64,000 bases of DNA from Thuidium tamariscinum. Its lineage: Eukaryota; Streptophyta; Bryopsida; Hypnales; Thuidiaceae. Shown here one piece after another: positions 35,958 through 44,074 of the stretch. Below the pieces are notes generated by a model that had not been told where the DNA came from, made no database searches, and saw nothing but the letters and a program-made list of their open reading frames with translations. The translations under genes were made by a program, and so were the position numbers. Positions within the stretch are counted from its first letter, which is position 1. Every line of letters begins with the position of its first letter. Location: the NCBI GenBank assembly GCA_947034885.2, contig OX344756.2, positions 25,341,489 through 25,405,488 of the forward strand, read 5' to 3'.

Positions 35958-36174
35958 GTGCATCTATTACTGTGCGTCGAGTAACAGGGCGGCATATTGT
36001 TGCGTTGGAAGAAGACAAGAGGATTTTCCAGCACATTCTTTTGCCAATGAAGAAGGTTGATGCACCAATAACCACGGCTCCAAGTTCGGATGCGACAACT
36101 GTGGTTTTATCGCAAGACCAAGATGCTGTTGTAATTGTCCCTCGCAAATTCATTCGGCGCCCTAAAGCTAGTAA
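35958..36174 (+). CDS. MULE cargo gene, exon k
   Basis: Continues motif I with ASITVRRVTGRHIVALEEDK, where GRHIVALEED fits motif II (the acidic residue that holds the ribose of S-adenosylmethionine). Ends PRKFIRRPKASN at an AGTAA|GTAAGT donor. Confidence 0.74.
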
Positions 36175-36259
36175 GTAAGTTTTTCGATTTAAGGCTTTTT
36201 AGTTTTCATTGTACTTGGAATGTTTCTTGGATTTAACAATGCATTTGGTGCATGTGTAG

Positions 36260-36521
36260 CAATGATGGAGTGATCGTGGAGGACGAAGTGAAGAAGAGAC
36301 GAAGACTCATCTTGAGCCCTGAGAAGCCATTCGACCTTCCAATCTATGCAGAGCAACTAGCATCAGCGTTTGCGGAGTTTGGTACTTCTAAGCCCAAACA
36401 ACGCAAACCTTCTTACGCTCTAAATGTCTTAGAATTCATAGATGGATCAGCATCTGAGGGTAGAGAGACTTCAGAGTCTTCTAGTGATAGAGATTCTGCG
36501 ACAGAGTCTACTGCAAATTAG
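36260..36521 (+). CDS. MULE cargo gene, last exon
   Basis: 86 codons ending in TAG. Starts with a basic stretch (DEVKKRRRLILSPEKPFDLP) that could be a nuclear localisation signal. The tail is rich in serine and glutamate. Confidence 0.7.
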
Positions 36522-37054
36522 ACTTATAAGATTGACATATCTTATGAGTTAGCTTGGTATGTTTGGATTTTCCGTATGATTGGATTTGAGTGCTTTATGG
36601 CTATATATTGTTTGTTTTTATGGCTATATGTTTTTTTCTCTTACATCTACATGTGGTTTGTTTTTATGGCTAAATATTATTTGCTTTATTCCACCTTCAA
36701 TCTTGGTTTTCAACACCATAACTTGAACTACATAACATGAATTACACTTTTGATCCTACAAAAAGAATATAATTACTGTAGTTGTTCTTTACAAGTGTAC
36801 TTAACCCCAAACGAATTATTAAAAGAAAAAAATGGAATCACAGTGTAAGTTAAAAAAATTGATTGTCAAAACGAAATTCACCTTCAACAAAGTATGCCTC
36901 TATGCCTATTACGGGTTTGGGGTCGGAACCTTGAAGCCTTTCACATAGAAATTTGCATCCCCAAAACTTTATGGAATCCTGTATTAATGAGATTGAATCA
37001 TGTAGAAATCATTACAAGGCCTTACCCTAAGTGTGTTTCTCGAAGTGAAGTGCA
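36522..37054. other. No gene; 3' flank of the MULE cargo gene
   Basis: AT-rich, with three TTTTTATGGCTA words at 36600-36680. No coding signal. Confidence 0.5.
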
Positions 37055-37700
37055 ATAAATACTGACGTCTAAATAGGTCTCCATAGATAAAATTAGGGAG
37101 TGCAATATATAGTGACCTACAAATAGTTCTTCATGATAAAGAAAATGAAGTGGAAAAAGTAGTCACCTCTCAATACTAGTATATAAGTAAAATGGGAAGT
37201 GGAATGAATAGTGACCTCCAACTACGTCTCTATGAAAAAGAGTGGGAAGAGGAATAAATTGTCAACTCCAAATATGTCTACATGAAATAAATGGGAAGTA
37301 GAATAAATAGTCACCTCTAATTGGGTCTCCTTAAAAAAAATGGGAAGTGGAATAAATAGTCAACTCTAATTAGGTCCCTATAAAAAAAATGGAAAGTAGA
37401 ATAAATAGTCACCTCTAATTAGGTCTTCATAAAAAAAATGGGAAGTGGAACTCTAAACCCTAAACCCCCAAATAAGATTACATGAAATAGGAAGGGAAGT
37501 AGAATAGATTGTAACCTCCTAATACGTGTCCATGAAACAAAAAAGGGAAGTGGAATAGGTAGTGACCTCCACATGAAAAAAATGGGAAGTACAATAAATA
37601 GTCACCTCTTAATAGTTGTACATGAATAAAAATGGGGAAGTGGAATGAATAGTCACCTCCAATTAGGTCTACATGGAAAAAAATAGGAAGTAGAATATAC
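37055..37700. repeat. Tandem repeat, about 55-60-bp units
   Basis: About eleven imperfect units of the form AATGGGAAGTGGAATAAAT, AGTCACCTC, TAATTAGGTCTCCAT and an A-run. It lies near the right end of the MULE and could act as a subterminal array. Confidence 0.8.
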
Positions 37701-37989
37701 ACGTTATCTTTCTTGAAATACTATATTACTATCTATTTCCAAAATATTGAATGTGAGGAAATTAATACCACCTGCAACCAAAGGCGTTATGAATTTCATG
37801 TTGCACAATGAACTTTTCATGCAATCAAAATTTGTAATTACTAATTCTTACCTAGAATTCTAGGTTTTACAGTCACCCTAAAGCCTGAACCAAAAATAAC
37901 CACTCCAAAAACAGTATACAATATTTACACCCACGGTCATAGGTACATCCACGGTTATAGGTTTTTTGCCTCTTTTTTAACAAAAAAAA

Positions 37990-38040
37990 GTTCCTGCTCA
38001 CAGGCTCACAAGCTCACAGGCTCACACGCTAGCAACCCTG
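37990..38040 (-). repeat. Right TIR of the MULE
   Basis: GAGCCTGTGAGC occurs twice when read inverted, next to GCTAGCGTGTGAG. It pairs with 21956-22010 and is followed by the TSD copy at 38041-38051. Confidence 0.75.
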
Positions 38041-38226
38041 GTAAGTGCTACCACTCATGGCAGTGACGATCTTGTGTACCTATCCCGGTCACTGAACCAA
38101 AACATAGCTGGTCAACAGAGGGAGCAATGTTTCACACAGCAACTTCTGAACGCTCGAGTGAAATGGAGGGATATGAATAGTCCACAACCAGTTTTGAATG
38201 GGAGAGTTCACTCGGCTGAGTATGCG
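38041..38226 (+). CDS. Large ParB/methyltransferase/FCP1-like gene, exon 2, 3' part
   Basis: The first 11 bp are the TSD copy. Beyond it the exon continues the frame broken at 21955: THGSDDLVYLSRSLNQNIAG, then REQCFTQQLLNARVKWRDMN, ending SAEYA(V) at a GCG|GTAAGG donor. These helices follow the ParB-like core, as NLVHQIYQVQ does in the MULE cargo gene. Confidence 0.72.
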
Positions 38227-38252
38227 GTAAGGAGTACCCCATCCCTCTAATG

Positions 38253-38560
38253 GAATGGATTTTCACTTGTACATTAATTGTGGGGGGCTCTTAGCATCGG
38301 GAGATCTCCCGATAGTTGTTGCTGCCTGGAAAGGATTTTCACTTGTACATTAGTTGTGGGGGGCTCTTACCATCAAGAGATCTCCCGATAGTTGCTGCTG
38401 CTTGGAAAGGATTTTCACTTGTACATTAGTTGTGGGGGGCTCTTACCATCAAGAGATCTCCCGATAGTTGCTGCTGCTTGGAAAGGATTTTCACTTGTAC
38501 ATTAGTTGTGGGGGGCTATTAGCATCGGGAGATCTCTCAATAGTTGTTGCTGCGTGGAAA
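38253..38560. repeat. 76-bp tandem repeat, four units, each with one palindrome
   Basis: Four units with an exact 76-bp period (GGATTTTCACTTGTACATTA at 38257, 38333, 38409 and 38485). Each holds one copy of the 18-bp palindrome, at 38296, 38372, 38448 and 38524. The two middle units share the variant ATCAAGAGATCTCCCGAT, so they are the most recent duplication. It lies in an intron between exons 2 and 3. Confidence 0.9.
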
Positions 38561-38609
38561 AAATTTTGTCCGTGATTCTCTAACTGATTTTGACGTGGGC
38601 CTTGTACAG

Positions 38610-39959
38610 AAGTTCCATCCTGTAATGAACGCAATCTTTACGGGAGTGAAGCACAATGACGCAGCAGACCTGCGTATTCCGCTTCTTTTCCTTGAAAACG
38701 ATGACGATGTGACGAGGTGGATAAAAATTGAGGAGAATTACATCAATCAACGCCTTCCTGATAGTGCTGGAGATTACGGAGGTCCAAAAACCAAGCGGAA
38801 GCCGCTTTTCCAAAATGACTTCAGGCCTCTATACGGCCTTCGTCTAGAGGATGTGAACTACTTGGCGACCCTGGTGGAGAGCAAGGAGGTATCGATGAAG
38901 AGCTCTAAGGCAAAATCGTTAGAGACTCTGCAGAAGTTCCCTACCCTCGTTCAAGCAGCGGCTATGGAGAAGCAGGTTAGACTTATGAAGAACGAGCTCA
39001 TGTGCCAGTATAAATCGCATCCGCTTCCAAGCAAGAGGCCTGAGTACATCCCATACATTGCAGATCAGTGGGATGCGTTTGCGGAGGAGAAGAAAATCAG
39101 CCGCCGTGATCTGGAGCTGTGGGTTCATAAAATGAATGACTATGAGGAAGGGCAGGAATGGTTTAAGGGGCGGGGGCAAGCTCTGAACAAGACATGGGAC
39201 CCCGAGGATTGTCCCCGCTTTCTGAGAAACCTGTGGGAGGCACATATGAGTACTGATGAAAGAATTGAAGTCAGCCCGGTTTTGGCATCCACTTTTGAAG
39301 ATACTTACATGTGCATGTTCATGGACGAGAGCAACTGGAACATTAGTGGCGTCCTCGCTAACCCTGTTGTGAAGAATTGGCGTGGAGAAAAGAAAAGGCA
39401 TCTCTACATTTGGTTTCTTTTCGAAGCAACAGCGACTGGATTAGGGGCAAAGAAACTGGAGGACCATAAGCTAAGGAGACTTTTCGAAGCACTAGAGTTC
39501 AGTGATGCGAGTCAGAATACACTGTTAGCTAGGTCCCCAACTGTTCTCTTTACAGATGCCGAAGGCTTCCATGAGATACTCGTTCATCTGGACGCCCGTA
39601 GGCGAGAGAAGAAGAAGATATGGGATTATCATGTAATCCACTATTTCCCCAAGCGAGGTGACAGCTTTCCGAGGCCCGCTACTGGGACAAGATTCAATGT
39701 CTTCGTAGTTTATCTATTTGGGTACAATGAGGGCCAAAGTCGGAGGGATTGTTTCTCATGCTTCTTCCTTGGAATCAATCCTCCTATGAAGCCATTTTAC
39801 GTCTCGGACGACATGGAGGATGTTTACACGTATTGGAAGCGCCCTCGTCTACCATGGTTGAAGATTACGACTCCTCTTGCGCTTCTCCGTCATCATATAC
39901 ATGACAATATGGTGATTGTAAATGTCAATGGTGGGCCGGAGATTACATTTCTAGGACTG
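38610..39959 (+). CDS. Large ParB/methyltransferase/FCP1-like gene, exon 3
   Basis: 450 codons. I placed the start after TTGTACAG (phase 0), giving KFHPVMNAIFTGVKHNDAAD. The open frame also extends upstream to 38544. The centre has a helical region (ERIEVSPVLASTFEDTYMCM). The last 130 residues run parallel to the methyltransferase-like part of the MULE cargo protein: KIWDYHVIHYFPKRGDSF, RFNVFVVYLFGYNEG in the motif IV position, then RLPWLKITTPLALLRHHI and DNMVIVNVNGGPEITFLGL in the motif I position. Both motifs lack the catalytic residues. Ends at CTG|GTATGA. Confidence 0.7.
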
Positions 39960-39992
39960 GTATGATATTAATTTTCAACCCAGGACTCATCT

Positions 39993-40010
39993 ATCGGGAG
40001 ATCTCCGGAT
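39993..40010. promoter_or_regulatory. 18-bp palindrome in intron 3
   Basis: ATCGGGAGATCTCCGGAT, the mixed-arm variant. A related variant, ATTGGGAGATATCCGGAT, is at 40354-40371 in the next intron. Confidence 0.8.
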
Positions 40011-40075
40011 GCTTATTTCCTCAGAAGGTTTGTAATCATTAGTATTCTAACTTTGCCTTTTTGATGTCAATTCAG

Positions 40076-40327
40076 ATTGCTCGTGCGAAGGTGCTGGAGG
40101 TAGTTCAATCAGAGGATACTGATGGAACACGAGTCGTAGGGAAACAAATTTGGGATGAAGTCCAGAAGAATCTCGCCGAAGATGCTCCACCTGAACGTGA
40201 TGTGCCTCAAGGCTCTATTGATCCAGTAGACATTGACGATGCAAATTCGCATGAGACTACGGAACCTTCAAATGCGGAGTACTCTGAACATAGTGAGGAG
40301 ACTGGTAGACCATTACAGATATTGAAG
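40076..40327 (+). CDS. Large ParB/methyltransferase/FCP1-like gene, exon 4
   Basis: 84 codons between AATTCAG and AAG|GTTTGT. IARAKVLEVVQSEDTDGT corresponds to the motif II region in the MULE cargo protein (GRHIVALEED). An acidic linker follows (DPVDIDDANSHETTEPSN). Confidence 0.7.
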
Positions 40328-40438
40328 GTTTGTCTTCATTTTCTATTACTCATCTATTGGGAGATATCCGGATGCTAGCTTTTCTTTTCTCATGTTTCCT
40401 GATGTGGCTGACTGTCTATATTCTTGCGCGCATGGCAG

Positions 40439-41384
40439 GAGAAGTCTCCAGAGCCGCCGCTTCGTCCAAAGAAGTTGAAGAATCCAAAGCGACCCAACCC
40501 AGACTCAGCCCCCAAGAAGGCAAAGCGACTCACAAAAAAGAGAAGTGTGAAGTCGTTGATAAGTGGCTCAACTTTTGGAGGGGATGGTGCGCTATCTAAT
40601 ACTATAGGTGAGCAGTCTACGGCCCTCGAAGCAGAGAACCCTGGAGTCGTGGATGCTGCGACAATCTTGGTTTCATGTTCCAGAGGAGGAGTTCCTTCAG
40701 TGCCTTCTGCTAGCCAAGCTCTTGAGGATAACCAGTCAGAGAAGGGAGATTCCTCTGTTGAAGCCGTCGGACAGATTGAACATGAATCCTTGAATAAAGG
40801 GACAAATGATGTACATGTTGGCTGCTGTGGCGTTGCATCGGGAGATCTCCCGATGAACGATGTAGAAGTGGTCCTCACTAGCAATCTATCGGGAGATCTC
40901 CGGATGGCAGAGGACATAGAACTCAACTCCGCTCCCACGATGGCTGAGGAGATTCGGAATGATGCAATGACCGATTTGCCCCCCCTGAGTCCGGAAGTGG
41001 CCGTGACAGTAGTGGTGGAGGAGGATGTCACAATCACCAACCCTGGAGTCCCTGTGGTGTTCTCAGATAATCTACCCGTGAAGCTCGGGAAGGGGGTAAC
41101 CGTGGTTGTCATGGGAAAAGAGGAGGTGTGTAAATTAAGGGACGGGTTTCAAGACGTGTGTCTTCTTCCAAGTATGAGTTTAGATTCTCGCGGCAGCGAT
41201 AGGAGATCTCGGTACATTGAAGCTTGTCGACTGGCAGTTCGTTCTACTTACCAAACGATTTATGACATTGTCCGTGTACAGGACACTGTATCTGCACAGG
41301 AGCCTGAAGGTTCGGATGCTGCACGTTTGCCTCAGGTAGGCGGCGTCGGTCAAGGAGTGGTGGCCCAAGAGGTTACCGATACAG
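40439..41384 (+). CDS. Large ParB/methyltransferase/FCP1-like gene, exon 5 (linker)
   Basis: 315 codons between GCATGGCAG and ACAG|GTACTT. Opens with a lysine-rich run (PLRPKKLKNPKRPNPDSAPK, then KKAKRLTKKRS), a likely nuclear signal. The rest is mostly low-complexity and acidic. Two 18-bp palindromes are translated in frame as SGDLPM and SGDLRM. No domain recognised. The open frame on the opposite strand is a shadow. Confidence 0.7.
40837..40905. promoter_or_regulatory. Two 18-bp palindromes inside exon 5
   Basis: Perfect ATCGGGAGATCTCCCGAT at 40837-40854 and mixed-arm ATCGGGAGATCTCCGGAT at 40888-40905, 33 bp apart. Confidence 0.85.
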
Positions 41385-41492
41385 GTACTTCAGTTGGCAT
41401 GAATGTTTTTAATGGGATGGGTCTTCTCTCTTTGTGTAGCTAGCAGTTCTTTAGGGTGTCACTAACTATATCATGATTCTTTTTTTTGGCAG

Positions 41493-42148
41493 ATGTGAGA
41501 GGGGATGGGGCGACGAAGGGTACGCTGTCTATAGAGGTATCCCCCCGACGGTATACAGTGATCCTGGACATGAACGGAGTTCTCGTACACAGGTTTTTTT
41601 ACAAGAAAAAACACCACATAAAAAGAAGACCCGGTGTCACAGTTTTCCTTGAATGGTTGTATGCCAGGGCAAATGTAGTCTTCTGGAGCAGTGTTACAAA
41701 CCGTACCATGACGGGTTTGTTAAGAACCGTGCTAGCAGATACTTCTTTTGGGGAGGATGACGTCCATGTCCTCTCACAGGTTGATTGCGCGGAATCCTCG
41801 TATAGGACCAAAGAGCAGCCTGAGAAACCAACCTTTTTAAAAGAACTGAACACCTACACGCAGACTGCTGGTTTGTCATCTACAGAGAACGTACTTCTGA
41901 TTGATGACAGTCCCATGAAAAACCTTCTTAATGATTCTAATAACGCCATCTTTCCACAGACTTGGAAAGGTGATTCAAAGGACAATTTCTTGACTGGGCA
42001 TCTACTTCCGTGGCTTGACCATTTATTCAAATCAAACGAAGCTGTGGTTCATTTTGTGAGGAACAATCCATTGGATGGCTGTCAGAGTCCTATAGATGCG
42101 GTTTCGAGGGAGGGACATGAGATTCTGAAGGTAGTGGTTGGACTGTAG
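41493..42148 (+). CDS. Large ParB/methyltransferase/FCP1-like gene, exon 6, FCP1/NIF-like HAD domain
   Basis: About 218 codons to a TAG. RRYTVILDMNGVLVHRFFY is the FCP1-type phosphatase signature, in the plant-like form LDxNGxL instead of DxDxT. RPGVTVFLEWLYARANVVFW and SSVTNRTM form motif II. ENVLLIDDSPMKNL is motif III, with the paired aspartates. The order and spacing fit FCP1/NIF-domain HAD phosphatases. The second catalytic aspartate of motif I is replaced by asparagine, as in several plant homologues, so activity is uncertain. No stop or frameshift. Confidence 0.8.
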
Positions 42149-42868
42149 TTTCTTCAAAGGGTGGCTTCATCCGAAGATCTCCGGATACCTAGTTATGCTT
42201 ATTCATGTGATGTACTGGTGCACAGTTGTAGATGTACAGTACTTTCTGCGGCCTTAGTTTAGTGGAATTTTGGAACCTGGTGGAACTTGTATATAGACAG
42301 GTGTTTGACATTCCATTGCATCTGTATTTTTAACTTGTATGTAATTAAAATGAGAATTTACACGAGTATTACTGTACTCTTAAATTGAAGTGGGACATCC
42401 AAGTCTTTTTCTTCCTCTGTTATGATTCATCTGGAGATCTCCCGCTATTAGTTGCTTGCGTTTGCGTTATTTATACCACGAGAGGAATACGGTCAGAACA
42501 TTATTGATTACGTTGAACTTTTATTGGTAATCAGTGATGCCTTTGTAGACATACACTAATTTATGACTTTAATGGTTCATAGGCAATTGCAGATAGTGAA
42601 TAATATCTGCATTTTCCCCGACCCTACAACCGGTCTCCTAGGTCCCTTGGTACGATTTAATGTCCTAGAAATGAATTCCAAGTTTACTATCTTGAACAGG
42701 AACCTATGCGTCACATGTGTCTAAGTATGACTTCCTCCATGTACATCTTATATACTCCATTGTCTTGTACACTTCTTAGTCACGATTGTCTTAAGCTCAT
42801 ATGTCACACATGTTTATCGGGAGTTCTCCGGATGACTGGAGGTCTTCCTCTGCATGTAGAATTGACTA
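42149..42868. other. No gene; 3' flank with palindrome variants
   Basis: Palindrome variants at 42169-42186 (ATCCGAAGATCTCCGGAT), 42429-42446 and about 42814-42831. No other feature. Confidence 0.55.
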
Positions 42869-43246
42869 GTGAATGGGTCTTGGCAGAAGGCGCTGCTTGT
42901 TGTATTGACTGGTGCGCTGTGCGTTGAAGGTAGTGTTGCGGATCTCCCTCAAGATATCAACATATTGGATGGTTTTAACGAATTTTTTCAATATCTTGTT
43001 GAAAGTTCTCACTGTGGCTTGTGGTCATGCATGCGTGCTTCAACTTTGTCGGAACTTGTTCGACGTATTTTACAACAAAATATTATAGACCGATTCCTTT
43101 TCATATCCAGTGTCGAAACTCCTGACAAGAACGACCCCTATCCGAATCGTGTAGCAATGGTGGAGTATGTTTTAGGTAGTCCTCCATTGCGTAGGGTTCT
43201 TTGGAATCAAACTATTGCATTGCTTGAGGTAGACCCTCTGAACTAG
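42869..43246 (+). CDS. Small hypothetical ORF in the giant element
   Basis: 125 codons, or an exon starting after TCTTGGCAG at about 42887. Protein-like sequence: ILDGFNEFFQYLVESSHCGL, then STLSELVRRILQQNIIDRFL and VAMVEYVLGSPPLRRVLWNQ. Not recognised. The amino-acid composition looks coding, but it has no strong start or homologue known to me. Confidence 0.35.
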   Translation: MNGSWQKALLVVLTGALCVEGSVADLPQDINILDGFNEFFQYLVESSHCGLWSCMRASTLSELVRRILQQNIIDRFLFISSVETPDKNDPYPNRVAMVEYVLGSPPLRRVLWNQTIALLEVDPLN

Positions 43247-43539
43247 CAACGTCCACGCGTTATAGGACCGTGGATACATGTAGGAGATGATGTAGATCTT
43301 ATCAAATTGCAATGTCCCTACTATATGGGACCAGAATTGAATATAAGGGGAGTAAAATACCATCAAGTGCATTAGTTTGGTTATTATATAGGCACCTGTT
43401 TGTGATTTCTGGTATGAAAATTAATAAAATATGTTGAGTCTTTGTTCTCCTTCGAACTGTAAGTAATTCTGGTGTACCAAATGTTTGGATTCCGCTTAGC
43501 CTTGTCATTCACTACATTTTCTTGTATTGTTATGGGAAT

Positions 43540-44012
43540 TGCATCCGGAGATCTCTCGACCTCTCTTTTCAAATGCCAATCCACTGAACCCTGAAGTAAA
43601 GCTACTTATGTGAGTTGAAGTAATCCCTAGTTCATTGCCTTGGTACAATCCAATTGGGACAAGAGAATTGTTTAGATTTATGTGAGTTGCAATTAGGTTT
43701 AGTCTTTGGTTTCTCGCAACACTAGGACCCTCCATTATGTGTTGTTCCCTTACATCGGAAAATCTCCCGATGATTTACCTCAAGTATTACATATAACCTG
43801 ATGAAGTTCGGTGTACTTCCCTAATTACTTGAACTCCAAGAACCTCCATACTGTGATATTCCCTTAGATCGAGAAATCTCCCGATGATTCATCTCAAGTA
43901 TTACATATAACTTAGTGAAATTGGATGTATTCCAACTCCCCAAATCCCCTAAACCCGACTTCTACTGAAAAATATAAAATCCTAAAACCCTACTTATATT
44001 GAAAATCTCCCG
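43540..44012. repeat. Right subterminal repeats of the giant element
   Basis: Palindrome variants at about 43542, 43754, 43867 and 43998. Two of them stand in near-identical 45-50-bp blocks that continue CTCAAGTATTACATATAAC (43751-43800 and 43865-43915). Functional counterpart of the left array but with different flanking words. Confidence 0.75.
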
Positions 44013-44046
44013 ATAGTACCATGACAAAGTCCAAATTTAACACCAA

Positions 44047-44074
44047 AGTCCAAAAGTAGTTAAATATGGCATAA
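44047..44074 (-). repeat. Right TIR of the giant element
   Basis: Exact inverse of 6980-7007, AGTCCAAAAGTAGTTAAATA through GGCATAA. Confidence 0.92.

Larger units (their letters stand above)
21956..38040. mobile_element. Large Mutator-like element (16.1 kb) with a cargo gene
   Basis: Flanked by an 11-bp TSD and bounded by imperfect inverted ends of about 50 bp sharing GCTAGCGTG and GAGCCTGTGAGC. Internal to these, ACCTATRACCGTG motifs recur at both ends (22105-22170 and 37925-37965). It carries a MULE transposase on the minus strand and a ParB-like/methyltransferase-like gene on the plus strand. It contains none of the 18-bp palindromes that fill the host element on both sides, confirming a later insertion. 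It cuts an exon of the large ParB-like gene. Confidence 0.92.
6980..44074. mobile_element. Giant TIR DNA transposon (about 21 kb plus a 16-kb nested MULE)
   Basis: A 28-30 bp perfect inverted repeat starts TTATGCCATATTTAACTACT at 6980 and ends as its complement at 44074. The two flanks join into one open gag-like frame, which gives the empty site. The bases at the junction (AATT) are self-complementary, so a TSD of 0, 2 or 4 bp cannot be told apart. Inside are a minus-strand DUF7869-like gene, a plus-strand ParB/methyltransferase/phosphatase-like gene, arrays of short repeats next to each end, and dozens of an 18-bp palindrome found only here. I infer that the DUF7869-like protein is the transposase. 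I do not recognise the superfamily. Confidence 0.85.

Noticed and set aside
40390-41112. 240-codon minus-strand frame rich in Ser/Thr/Pro
   Set aside because: Antisense of the spliced exon 5, whose boundaries and phases fit the large plus-strand gene.
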